Origin: Amycolatopsis balhimycina FH 1894
GTDB lineage: Bacteria; Actinomycetota; Actinomycetes; Mycobacteriales; Pseudonocardiaceae
Assembly: GCF_000384295.1 (NCBI RefSeq)
Contig: NZ_KB913037.1
Location: 4,412,868-4,476,867, forward strand
Length of the DNA: 64,000 nt
Direction of reading: 5' to 3'
Below the pieces are notes generated by a model. It worked only from the letters and a program-made list of their open reading frames with translations, was not told the origin of the DNA and did not search any database. This document shows positions 50,585-57,368 of the stretch, piece after piece. The position numbers and the translations under genes are program-made. Position 1 is the stretch's first letter. The number at the start of each line of letters is the position of its first letter.

Positions 50585-51979
50585 GTGGAGAAGCACGCGC
50601 TGAGGTGGTGGGCGCTGGCCGTCGTGGTGCCGGCGGTCCTGGTGGACATGATCGACAACCAGATCGTGGCGGTGGCGCTGCCCACCATCCAGCGGGAGCT
50701 CGGCACCGGCGAGTCGGCGCTGCAGTGGATTTCGGCCGGTTACGCATTGGGTTTCGCGCTCACGCTGATCACCGGCGGCAGGCTGGGTGACCGTCACGGG
50801 ACGAAAAAGCTGTTCGTGACGGGCATGTTCGTGTTCACGGCGGCGTCGCTGGCCGCGGGTCTCGCCGGGCACGTCGGCGTGCTGGTCGCCGCGCGCGTGG
50901 TGCAGGGCGTCGGATCCGGGCTGATGGTGCCGCAGGTCCTGTCGTTCATCCACGCGGAGTTCGACGAGCGGGAGCGGCCGAAGGCGATGACGTGGTACGC
51001 GGCCGCGTTCCCGGTCGGCGGCCTCGCCGGCCCGCTGCTGGGTGGCGCGCTGACCGAGGCCGACCTGTTCGGCACCGGCTGGCGGGCGATCTTCCTGGTG
51101 AACCTGCCGATCGGGGTGCTCGCGCTGCTCGGCTCGCTGGGCACCATGCCGGACCGGCCGGGCTTCTCCCGGCACCGCATGGACCCGGCGGGGCTCGCCC
51201 TGCTGACGGCCGCGTTGTTCGCGGTGTTCTTCCCGCTGGTGCAGGGCCGCGAGCTGGGCTGGCCGGCGTGGTCGATCGCCCTGCTGGTCGCCGCTGTCCC
51301 GCTCTTCGGCGGGTTCGCGCTGCACCAGCGGCGCCAGTTCCGCCGTGGCGGTGAACCGCTGGTCCCGCCGGACCTGCTGCGGCACCTCGCGGGCAGCCAG
51401 GCGGTCCTGCTCTGCGTCAACACCGGCGTCGGCGTGTTCTTCGTCCTGACGCTGCACCTGCAGCTCGGCCTCGGGTTTTCGCCGTGGGAAGCGGCTTTGA
51501 CGTTCGCGCCGTCGACGCTCGGCATCGTCGCGGGCAACGTCCTGAGCATGCGGCTCGCCCCGCGGTTCGGCCGCGCGTTCACTGCGGCCGCCGTCACAGT
51601 GCTGCTGGCCGGCCTCGCCGCGATCGCGGTTCTGGTGCCGTGGCTGGGCCCGGCCCTGAGCGGGTGGGCACTGCTGGTTCCCGTGATCGCCGTCGGGCTC
51701 GGCATGGGCGCGGTGCTGAACGCCTTGTTCGCGGCTGCGATGTCGGGCATCCGGCCGGAGCAGGCGGGCGCGGCCTCCGGCGTGGTGAACACGACTGTCC
51801 AGCTCGGCACGGCGACCGGGATCGCCTTGGCGGGCACGGTCTTCTTCACCCGGCTGGACCACGGGTACGCGTCCGCGACGACGGGCGCGCTCACGGTCAG
51901 TGCCGGGGTGCTGGTGCTGGCCCTCGCGCTGACCGCCGTCCGTCAACCTTCTGTTCCGCAGAGTCAAGCAGTTGGTTGA
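50585..51979 (+). CDS. MFS drug-efflux transporter, DHA2 (EmrB/QacA) family
   Basis: A 464-aa protein with about 14 membrane helices, GTG start at 50585. Motif A is GGRLGDRHGTKKLF; motif C-like region is AAAFPVGGLAGPLLGGAL. The start VVVPAVLVDMIDNQIVAVALPTIQREL is typical of DHA2 proton antiporters. It is followed after 17 bp by a TetR regulator on the same strand, and both have the same operator upstream, the classical layout of a self-regulated efflux pair. Substrates are unknown. Confidence 0.93.
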   Translation: MEKHALRWWALAVVVPAVLVDMIDNQIVAVALPTIQRELGTGESALQWISAGYALGFALTLITGGRLGDRHGTKKLFVTGMFVFTAASLAAGLAGHVGVLVAARVVQGVGSGLMVPQVLSFIHAEFDERERPKAMTWYAAAFPVGGLAGPLLGGALTEADLFGTGWRAIFLVNLPIGVLALLGSLGTMPDRPGFSRHRMDPAGLALLTAALFAVFFPLVQGRELGWPAWSIALLVAAVPLFGGFALHQRRQFRRGGEPLVPPDLLRHLAGSQAVLLCVNTGVGVFFVLTLHLQLGLGFSPWEAALTFAPSTLGIVAGNVLSMRLAPRFGRAFTAAAVTVLLAGLAAIAVLVPWLGPALSGWALLVPVIAVGLGMGAVLNALFAAAMSGIRPEQAGAASGVVNTTVQLGTATGIALAGTVFFTRLDHGYASATTGALTVSAGVLVLALALTAVRQPSVPQSQAVG

Positions 51980-51989
51980 CGGATATAGT
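51964..51989 (+). promoter_or_regulatory. TetR-type operator and promoter of the downstream TetR gene
   Basis: TCAAGCAGTTGGTTGA(C) at 51964-51980 is the second copy of the palindrome. TATAGT at 51984-51989 is a near-perfect -10, 7 bp before the GTG 51997, so this internal promoter gives a leaderless mRNA. The operator overlaps the end of the MFS gene and the -35 position. Confidence 0.55.
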
Positions 51990-51996
51990 CGGGCGC

Positions 51997-52623
51997 GTGA
52001 CCGCGTCGAAGCCTCGCCGTTCGCCGAAGCCGCAGGAGCGGCAACGGGACCCGGAACGCACCCGCCGCCTGATCTTGGAGGCGGCGGGCGCGGAGTTCGC
52101 GGCGAAGGGGTACGCGGGCGCCCGGATCGCGGCCATCGCGGCGCGGGCGGGCGTGAACCAGCAGCTGATCTCGTACTACTTCGACGGCAAAGAGGGTCTC
52201 TACCGGGCGCTGTCGGACCAGTGGGCCGAACGCCAGCGTGAGCTGGTCGCACCGGACATGCCGCTGTCGGAGCAGGTGCGGCGCTACGCGCTGGAGGGAT
52301 CGACGGGCCGCGACGGCATGCGTCTGGTGGCCTGGTCCGGGCTGGAGTACGAGGGCGCCGAGCCGGACCCGGACCACGCGGCGAGGACCCAGCGCCTGGC
52401 GGGGTCGGTGGACCAGATCACGGCCATGAAGGCCGACGGGCGGTTGCCGGACTGGGTGGACCCGGCGAGCCTGACGGTGCTGCTGATGGCCGCCGCGATG
52501 GCGCCGGTGACGCTGCCGAACGTGGTCGAGGGGCTGACGGGGACGGATCCGGCCTCGCCGGAGTTCGTGCGGCAGTACGCCGACCAGCTGGCCAGGCTGG
52601 TCGAGCACCTCGGCCGCCCGTAG
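51997..52623 (+). CDS. TetR/AcrR family regulator of the MFS gene
   Basis: A 208-aa regulator from GTG 51997. HTH: RTRRLILEAAGAEFAAKGYAGARIAAIAARAGVNQQLISYYFDGKEGLY, with the NQQLISYYF recognition helix of the RutR/YcdC-like subgroup. It lies downstream of the MFS gene with its own promoter and shares the operator TCAANCANNTGNTTGA with that gene. It is therefore the likely repressor of both. Confidence 0.9.
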   Translation: MTASKPRRSPKPQERQRDPERTRRLILEAAGAEFAAKGYAGARIAAIAARAGVNQQLISYYFDGKEGLYRALSDQWAERQRELVAPDMPLSEQVRRYALEGSTGRDGMRLVAWSGLEYEGAEPDPDHAARTQRLAGSVDQITAMKADGRLPDWVDPASLTVLLMAAAMAPVTLPNVVEGLTGTDPASPEFVRQYADQLARLVEHLGRP

Positions 52624-52677
52624 TCCTCTGTGGACGATCGCAGCCCAAGTCACACCGCACGGCCGCCCCCGGAACCC

Positions 52678-53550
52678 TCAGCCCTCCGTGGACAGCACCT
52701 CCCGCAGTTTCGCCGCGAAGGCTTCCGGCTGCCCGGCATAGCCGAACTCACCACCGAGAAAACCACCGTGATGGCTCGGGAACACCGTCGCCTCCTGCCC
52801 GAGCAGCTCGGCGGTCGCCAGGGCCGTGCGCCCCGTGAAGACCTCGCGGGACTCCTCGCCGACGGCGATCACGACGCGCGTCGACGCCGCGGTCAGCGCC
52901 GCCACGTCGAGCTGGTACGTCGTGACCGCCAACGACCGCTCGGTCAGCAGCGGGTCATCGCGGCGGCCGTCGTCTTCGGGCGGCATTCCGAACTGGGCCG
53001 GGTCCGCCGGTGGGAGGGCGAAGTAGTCCTCGGTGAACTCGCCCTTCCACGACCCCAGCACCATGAACGCCGCCATCCCGGCGCCGAAACCCCGGGCCTG
53101 GTACGCGTCCCGCATCTCCTGACCTGCGCGTTCGGCCGCCGCGGCGTCGGGGAGCGGCTTGATCAGCGGTGGCTCGTGGGCCACCAGGGTTGTCACGTCA
53201 CCGGGGTGGGCGGTGACGAGCGCGAGCCCGGCGACCGCGCCCCCGCTGCTCCCGAACACCTCGACCGGGCCGGCGCCGAGTGCCTGGATGACGGCGTGGA
53301 TGTCCTCCGCCTGGACGGCGGGCACGTGGTCGTCCCGCCCGTCTTTGCGGACGCTGCGCCCGAGCCCCCGCGGGTCGTAGGTGACCACGGTCCGCTCCGG
53401 GAAGTACGACGCCAGCGTGCTGAACCCCTCCGCGGTCATCGGCTGCCCGATCATCAGCAGCGGCGGCCGCGGGCTCTCGGCGGGCGCCGGCCCGTGGACG
53501 TCGTAGACGATCCCGGCCTCGGGCGTGTCCAGTGTGTGCGTCGTCGTCAT
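52678..53550 (-). CDS. Alpha/beta hydrolase
   Basis: ATG 53550 with GGAGG upstream gives 290 aa. RTVVTYDPRGLGRSVRKDG and the nucleophile elbow VFGSSGGAVAGLAL (Ser about 116) mark the fold; the acid is near VIAVGEESREVFT and the His in VFPSHHGGFLG. This subgroup is frequent in actinobacteria and uncharacterised. It is convergent with the TetR gene (54 bp apart), and no regulator adjoins its own promoter. Confidence 0.85.
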   Translation of the reverse strand: MTTTHTLDTPEAGIVYDVHGPAPAESPRPPLLMIGQPMTAEGFSTLASYFPERTVVTYDPRGLGRSVRKDGRDDHVPAVQAEDIHAVIQALGAGPVEVFGSSGGAVAGLALVTAHPGDVTTLVAHEPPLIKPLPDAAAAERAGQEMRDAYQARGFGAGMAAFMVLGSWKGEFTEDYFALPPADPAQFGMPPEDDGRRDDPLLTERSLAVTTYQLDVAALTAASTRVVIAVGEESREVFTGRTALATAELLGQEATVFPSHHGGFLGGEFGYAGQPEAFAAKLREVLSTEG

Positions 53551-53611
53551 GGGTTCCTCCCGGTTCAGGACTCCCCGGAGACTAGACCGGCCCACCGACA
53601 GTTTCCGGCGG

Positions 53612-55900
53612 TCACGACCCGAGTGCCACTCCTTCGAGGATCGCCTTGACGCCGCTCAGGCCGGGCACCTGCACCGGAACCGTGGTGTAGTACGGATAGC
53701 CGAAGACGCCTTGCCCCAGGGCGAACTGGGAGTTGTCACCCCAGCCCCAGACCGTGCCGTCCGCGCGCACCGCGTAACCGCCGTCGTTGAACGTCCCGAT
53801 GGCCTTCGCGTCGGTCAGGTCGCGAACCTGGACCGGAACCGCGGACGAGCAGTTCGGGCCCGGGTTGACGCAGTCGAGGCCGTTGCCCAGCCGGCCGTTC
53901 CGGTTCTCACCCCAGGCGAAGACCGTGCCGTCCGTGCGCAACGCGTAAGCACTCGGCCAGTTGCCGACCACGGCGGAGACACCCGTCAGCCCGGACACCG
54001 CTACCGGCGTGCGGGACACGCAGCTCGAGGCCGTGCACGCGACGCCGTTGCCCAGCTGGCTGTACGTGTTGTCGCCCCAGGCCCACACCGTGCCGTCGGT
54101 CTTGACGGCGTAACCGCTGTAGCCGTCCCCGCTGCCGATGGCCTTGACGCCGGTCAGGCCGGAGACGCGCACCGGCACGGCGGAGCTCGCCGCGGTCGAG
54201 CCGTTGCCCAGCTCGCCACGGGTGTTGCTGCCCCAGGCCCAGACGGTGCCGTCGGACTTCAGCGCGTACGCGGTGTCCCGCGCGGCGGCGATGGCGGTGA
54301 CGCCGGTGAGACCGGAGACCTGCACGGGCGTGTCGCCGTCCTGTCCCCACCGCCACACGGTGCCGTCGGAGCGCCGCGCATAACCCTCGTTGTCGCCGGC
54401 CGCGACGGCCGTGACCGACGTGAGCCCCACGACCGGCACCGGCGCGGCCGAATTGCCGCTCGACGACCATCCGTTGCCCAGCTCACCGGTCCAGTTGGTA
54501 CCCCAGGCGCGGACGGTGCCGTCGGCGCCGAGGGCGTACCCGTGGGAAACCCCGCCCGCGACGGCGACGACGCCGCTCAGGCCCGCCATCGGCTTCGGTG
54601 ACACGACGTACCCGTCGCCCTGGCGCCACGAGTAGCTGCCCCACGTCGACACGCACCCGGCCTGGCAATCGGCCGGTGCCAGGGTGAAGTAGCCGGAGAG
54701 GTCGGCTGTCACGTCGACCGAGCCGGCGCGGTTGTGGACGTAGACCGCGCGCGTCCGGTCGTAGGGGCTGCTCGCGGCCGGACCGACGGCGGACACCAGG
54801 GGCGCGGTCGCCACCGAGATGGTCTGTCCGGGGACGAGGCTCAGGCTCGGGTTCGGCTGGTTCGACGAATTGCGGTTCCACGCGGTGACGACGGTGTCCG
54901 CGGTCGCCGAGTAGCCGGTCAGGTTCAGCGCCACGGCGAGCGCGTTCGACGGGATCGACGGCTGCAGCCAGTACGAGAGGTCGCTGTTCGCGCCGATCTT
55001 CCGGGGCTTGCCGTCCGTGGTGCCGAGACCGGTGCGGGTGTCCAGCACCCGCTCCGGGGCGACCGGGGTGAACAGGGCCCCGTAATCGGTCGCGTAGAAG
55101 CCGGCCAGCGCCACGTACGTGGTCACCGTGCCGGCGAGGTTGTACAGGTCGATCGACCGGTCCGCGCCGATCTTGACGGTGATCAGGTTCGTGCCCTGGC
55201 CACCGGGGTAAGCGGCGACGTTGGCCATGGTCGGCCGCGGGGTGCTGTGCGGGAAGACCGTGACGTAGGTGGCCGCGGTCGGTTCGGTCAGCGTCAGGCC
55301 GAGGGTCACGGCGGTGGCCGTCGCGGGGACCCGGTCGGTCAGGCTCAGCTTGGTGGTGACGCCGGCGCCGATCTGGGGGAGCGGCAGCCCCGACTGGCTC
55401 AACGGCGTGTACCGCGAGCCGGGGTCGGTCGAGTAGTAACCGACGATGCTCGCGATGAGGTGGGTGGAGCCGGCCTCGTTGTAGAAGTCCAGCGTCCGGT
55501 CCGCGCCGACCTGCACGGTGACCTGGTTGGACCGTCGCTTGTTCGCCTGCACCAGCAGGTTCGGAAGCGCGGGCCGGGCCTGGCCGTGCGGGAACACCGT
55601 GATCGCGGTGTCGGCGGCCGGGCTCTCCGCCCAGAGGTTGAGCACGACCGCGGTGGTGTTAGCGGGCGCGAGCGCGGCCGCGCTGCCCGTCACCGTGGTC
55701 TTGGCGCCCACGGCCCCGACCGGGATGCCGACGCCGCGAACGGTGTCGAGGAAGCGCGTCGGCTGGACAGCGGTGAAGGTCGACGGCGGCGAGCTGAACG
55801 CGGCCGCCGTGGCCGTGAAGCCGGTGACGAGCGAAGCGAGTGTGAAGAGCGCGGCGGCCAGAGCAACGGTCGCCGACGGGCGTGACGCGATTGTGCGCAT
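53612..55900 (-). CDS. Secreted RCC1-repeat protein with N-terminal triple repeat domain
   Basis: ATG 55900 with GGGGGA upstream gives 762 aa. Signal peptide: VALAAALFTLASLVTGFTATAAA. Residues 40-420 hold three copies of a beta-rich module of about 125 residues: each begins like FTAVQPTRFLDTVRG or FTPVAPERVLDTRTG, has ITVFPHGQARP or VTVFPHSTPRP, and ends VGYYSTD, AGFYATD or SGYFTL. The rest is about seven RCC1 repeats (GTVRAWGTNWTGELGNG, GTVWAWGDNTYSQLGNG), a beta-propeller. Extracellular RCC1 proteins of bacteria have no settled role. It lies directly downstream of the tRNA array. Confidence 0.87.
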   Translation of the reverse strand: MRTIASRPSATVALAAALFTLASLVTGFTATAAAFSSPPSTFTAVQPTRFLDTVRGVGIPVGAVGAKTTVTGSAAALAPANTTAVVLNLWAESPAADTAITVFPHGQARPALPNLLVQANKRRSNQVTVQVGADRTLDFYNEAGSTHLIASIVGYYSTDPGSRYTPLSQSGLPLPQIGAGVTTKLSLTDRVPATATAVTLGLTLTEPTAATYVTVFPHSTPRPTMANVAAYPGGQGTNLITVKIGADRSIDLYNLAGTVTTYVALAGFYATDYGALFTPVAPERVLDTRTGLGTTDGKPRKIGANSDLSYWLQPSIPSNALAVALNLTGYSATADTVVTAWNRNSSNQPNPSLSLVPGQTISVATAPLVSAVGPAASSPYDRTRAVYVHNRAGSVDVTADLSGYFTLAPADCQAGCVSTWGSYSWRQGDGYVVSPKPMAGLSGVVAVAGGVSHGYALGADGTVRAWGTNWTGELGNGWSSSGNSAAPVPVVGLTSVTAVAAGDNEGYARRSDGTVWRWGQDGDTPVQVSGLTGVTAIAAARDTAYALKSDGTVWAWGSNTRGELGNGSTAASSAVPVRVSGLTGVKAIGSGDGYSGYAVKTDGTVWAWGDNTYSQLGNGVACTASSCVSRTPVAVSGLTGVSAVVGNWPSAYALRTDGTVFAWGENRNGRLGNGLDCVNPGPNCSSAVPVQVRDLTDAKAIGTFNDGGYAVRADGTVWGWGDNSQFALGQGVFGYPYYTTVPVQVPGLSGVKAILEGVALGS

Positions 55901-55989
55901 GATTCCCCCAAGAACGCCCGGTACGGGCACGGACGGGACTCTATGCCGGTTCACAGTGGACGGATAGCGTCCGTTCGGCTTACCGCGGT

Positions 55990-56018
55990 TTGCGCACAGT
56001 GGACTTGCGCACAGTGGA
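55990..56018. repeat. 14-bp direct repeat between the tRNA array and the RCC1 gene
   Basis: TTGCGCACAGTGGA occurs at 55990-56003 and 56005-56018, a 15-bp period. CACAGTGGA also appears near 55952 and, inverted, near 56463. It lies upstream of the RCC1 start and just downstream of the last tRNA, so it may be a regulator site or a leftover of tRNA rearrangement. Confidence 0.35.
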
Positions 56019-56030
56019 GCCGACGTCTTG

Positions 56031-56101
56031 AGACCCGCCCGGGAGTCGAACCCGGCACCGGCGGCTTTGCAGGCCGCCCCATGACCGTCACGACACGGGT
56101 C
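56031..56101 (-). tRNA. tRNA-Cys-like (anticodon GCA)
   Basis: Acceptor GACCCGT/GCGGGTC (with one G-U), anticodon stem GCGGC/GCCGC with loop CTGCAAA, and T arm CCGGG-TTCGACT-CCCGG are intact. The D arm is short, CGTG-ACGGT-CATG with a 5-nt loop. No CCA encoded. Last tRNA of the leftward array, 5 nt after the CAU tRNA. Confidence 0.8.
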
Positions 56102-56106
56102 CTGAG

Positions 56107-56175
56107 TCGCGCGCCGTGGTGTCGATCCACGTAGGCGGGGCTTATGAGGCCCCGCTGGTTGCCGAACCGCGCGCG
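56107..56175 (-). tRNA. tRNA with anticodon CAU (Met or Ile2), shortened D arm
   Basis: Acceptor CGCGCGC/GCGCGCG, anticodon stem GGGGC/GCCCC with loop CTCATAA, T arm CGTGG-ATCGACA-CCACG. The T loop begins with A instead of T and the D region has 15 nt instead of the usual 19. Only 69 nt long. Whether it is functional, and whether as Met or lysidine-modified Ile, cannot be decided. Confidence 0.72.
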
Positions 56176-56177
56176 TG

Positions 56178-56251
56178 AGTGGCCGACCGGACTCGCACCG
56201 GCTTCGCCCGGGGCCACAGCCCGGGGCCTCGTCTCCTTCGGCATCGGCCAC
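56178..56251 (-). tRNA. tRNA-His-like (anticodon GUG)
   Basis: Acceptor GTGGCCG/CGGCCAC, anticodon stem CCGGG/CCCGG with loop CTGTGGC, T arm GCCGG-TGCGAGT-CCGGT. The D region has near-normal length. Anticodon arm resembles standard actinobacterial tRNA-His. The T loop lacks the TTC start. Spaced 2 nt from both neighbours' ends. Confidence 0.75.
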
Positions 56252-56253
56252 GG

Positions 56254-56322
56254 TGGAAGACGTGGGTGTCGAACCCACCGAGGCGATCTTGCAAAGATCA
56301 CCCGCGCACCGGCGCGTCTCCC
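56254..56322 (-). tRNA. tRNA-Ala-like (anticodon UGC), shortened D arm
   Basis: Acceptor GGGAGAC/GTCTTCC (one G-U), anticodon loop TTTGCAA on a stem of TGATC/GATCG, T arm GTGGG-TTCGACA-CCCAC, discriminator A. The D region is only 15 nt (GCGC-CGGT-GCGC). The G3-U70 pair, the alanine identity element, is present in the acceptor. Confidence 0.78.
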
Positions 56323-56330
56323 CTCCGAAC

Positions 56331-56407
56331 TGGTACCCCCACCAGGATTCGAACCTGGACTGGACGCGTTCTGAGCGCGTTGCCTCTTCCCATTGGGCTA
56401 CGGGGGC
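56331..56407 (-). tRNA. Class I-shaped tRNA with Leu anticodon CAG, encoded CCA
   Basis: Acceptor GCCCCCG/TGGGGGT, canonical D arm GCC-CAATGGGAAGA-GGC with T8 and A9, anticodon stem ACGCG/CGCGT with loop CTCAGAA, 5-nt variable loop, T arm CCAGG-TTCGAAT-CCTGG, and A73-CCA encoded. Leucine tRNAs normally have a long variable arm, absent here. It is the best-preserved tRNA of the array. Confidence 0.85.
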
Positions 56408-56484
56408 GCACTCGCGTCGCCCGCACTGTTGCGGCCGAGACGAGCGCAGGGAAATGTCTGCTCCACTGTGTAGGTTTCAAAGAG

Positions 56485-56553
56485 CACCGGCGGAAGGAGT
56501 CGAACCCTCAGGCCGCGGTTTTGGAGGCCGCGCCGCTTCCGAAGCACGCCGGT
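56485..56553 (-). tRNA. tRNA-Trp-like (anticodon CCA), shortened D arm
   Basis: Acceptor ACCGGCG/CGCCGGT with discriminator G73 (as in tRNA-Trp), loop CTCCAAA on stem GCGGC/ACCGC with one mismatch, T arm GAGGG-TTCGACT-CCTTC with one G-U. D region 15 nt (GCTT-CGG-AAGC). First tRNA of the array; 77 nt without a recognised gene separate it from the CAG tRNA. Confidence 0.75.
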
Positions 56554-56572
56554 AAACAATTGCGGGCACAAC

Positions 56573-56606
56573 AAAAAACCGCCCGTCCCGGTTTCCCGGA
56601 GGGCGG
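56573..56606 (-). terminator. Rho-independent terminator upstream of the tRNA array
   Basis: On the minus strand, CCGCCC (56601-56606) pairs with GGGCGG (56579-56584), with an inner CCGG pair and a following run of six T (56573-56578). It ends the short transcript of the 35-aa peptide gene, so the tRNA array must have its own promoter or use read-through. Confidence 0.75.
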
Positions 56607-56627
56607 CTCCCTGACATGACGGGTACG

Positions 56628-56735
56628 TCATGGCGGGAAGCCGGAAAGGCCGTGTCGCCGCAGGTGGAGACACATGAGTGCACACGGCACGGCGACGGCG
56701 GTGCGCCACGCCTCTCGCCTCTGCATGTGCGTCAT
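56628..56735 (-). CDS. Small 35-aa peptide gene followed by hairpin and terminator
   Basis: ATG 56735 has an excellent GAGGAGAG ribosome site. The peptide is basic with one hydrophobic stretch (AVAVPCALMCLHL) and ends GLSGFPP. A perfect hairpin CATGACG-GGTA-CGTCATG (56615-56632) overlaps the stop codon, and a strong terminator follows 20 bp later. This looks like a stand-alone short mRNA, a leader-peptide attenuator or a small regulatory protein. I do not recognise a family. Confidence 0.5.
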   Translation of the reverse strand: MTHMQRREAWRTAVAVPCALMCLHLRRHGLSGFPP

Positions 56736-56871
56736 GCTCTCTCCTCGGTTCGTTCGTGTGGAACCATCATCAGGCACCGGCGCCGCGAGGTCAATGCGTT
56801 TTCCACACCGGCCGGGCCGCCGGTGACCGGGTCCGGATCGGAGCACCACCGCTCCGTCCGTTACCGCCGAT

Positions 56872-57048
56872 TCACCGGGTATGCCGAGCGAACACCGACA
56901 TCAGGACAGCGACAGCAGCGCAAACAAGCCCGACGGCGATGTACTCGAAATAAGTGACGCCGACGATGAACGCCACCACCGCGGAAAGCACCGCAGCCAG
57001 AGCGAGCACACCGGCGACCACACAAGTCCGTTTGCGGCTCGTTCGCAC
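56872..57048 (-). CDS. 58-aa two-helix membrane protein (candidate immunity protein)
   Basis: GTG 57048 with GGAG five bases upstream. The protein has a basic start (VRTSRKRT), a first helix CVVAGVLALAAVLSAVVAFIVG and a second helix YIAVGLVCAAVAVLMSVFA, ending RHTR. It is the same length and topology as the protein at 57159 and lies downstream of the same RHS fragment. Homology of the two cannot be shown by eye. Immunity to a membrane-acting toxin tip is a guess from position. Confidence 0.55.
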   Translation of the reverse strand: MRTSRKRTCVVAGVLALAAVLSAVVAFIVGVTYFEYIAVGLVCAAVAVLMSVFARHTR

Positions 57049-57158
57049 GCGTTCTCCGTTCTCCCTGAAGGCGGCGGGTGGTGCTGTCGCCGGCGCGTCG
57101 CGCGCCCCGAGTCGACGACGTCACAGGGCCGTCAACCCGGGGGCCGGCATCGAGGTCC

Positions 57159-57335
57159 TTACTGCAGCTTCGCCCAATTCCGCTTGAGGGTGAATATCGA
57201 GTAAAGAAACAGCAGTGCGAAAATTACCGTCAAAACGATGACAACAGGACTATGCCAAATCAATGACATGACCACGAGGGCGATGAGCAGAACTGCCGAA
57301 AAGCTCATGAAAGCTATGCTCACAGACTTGCTCAT
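57159..57335 (-). CDS. 58-aa two-helix membrane protein directly after the RHS gene
   Basis: ATG 57335 (or GTG 57338) with GAGGAGG upstream; the longer frame to 57353 starts before that ribosome site. Two helices: IAFMSFSAVLLIALVVMSLIW and VVIVLTVIFALLFLYSIFTL, with a basic C-terminus KRNWAKLQ. It begins about 31 bp after the RHS stop, the place where immunity genes of polymorphic toxins sit. The family is not recognised. Confidence 0.65.
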   Translation of the reverse strand: MSKSVSIAFMSFSAVLLIALVVMSLIWHSPVVIVLTVIFALLFLYSIFTLKRNWAKLQ

Positions 57336-57368
57336 CACGTTTGTCCTCCTCATGTTCGGCTGGTTCGA

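Noticed and set aside
55945..56020. Repeated CACAGTGGA words considered as a regulon motif
   Set aside because: The word also occurs inside several coding regions of the window (for example near 38870 and 46040), so it seems common in this genome. Only the 14-bp tandem copy is reported.
56408..56484. Possible seventh tRNA between the Trp and Leu tRNAs
   Set aside because: The 77-nt length fits, but there is no T arm with a TTC loop and no 7-bp acceptor pairing.
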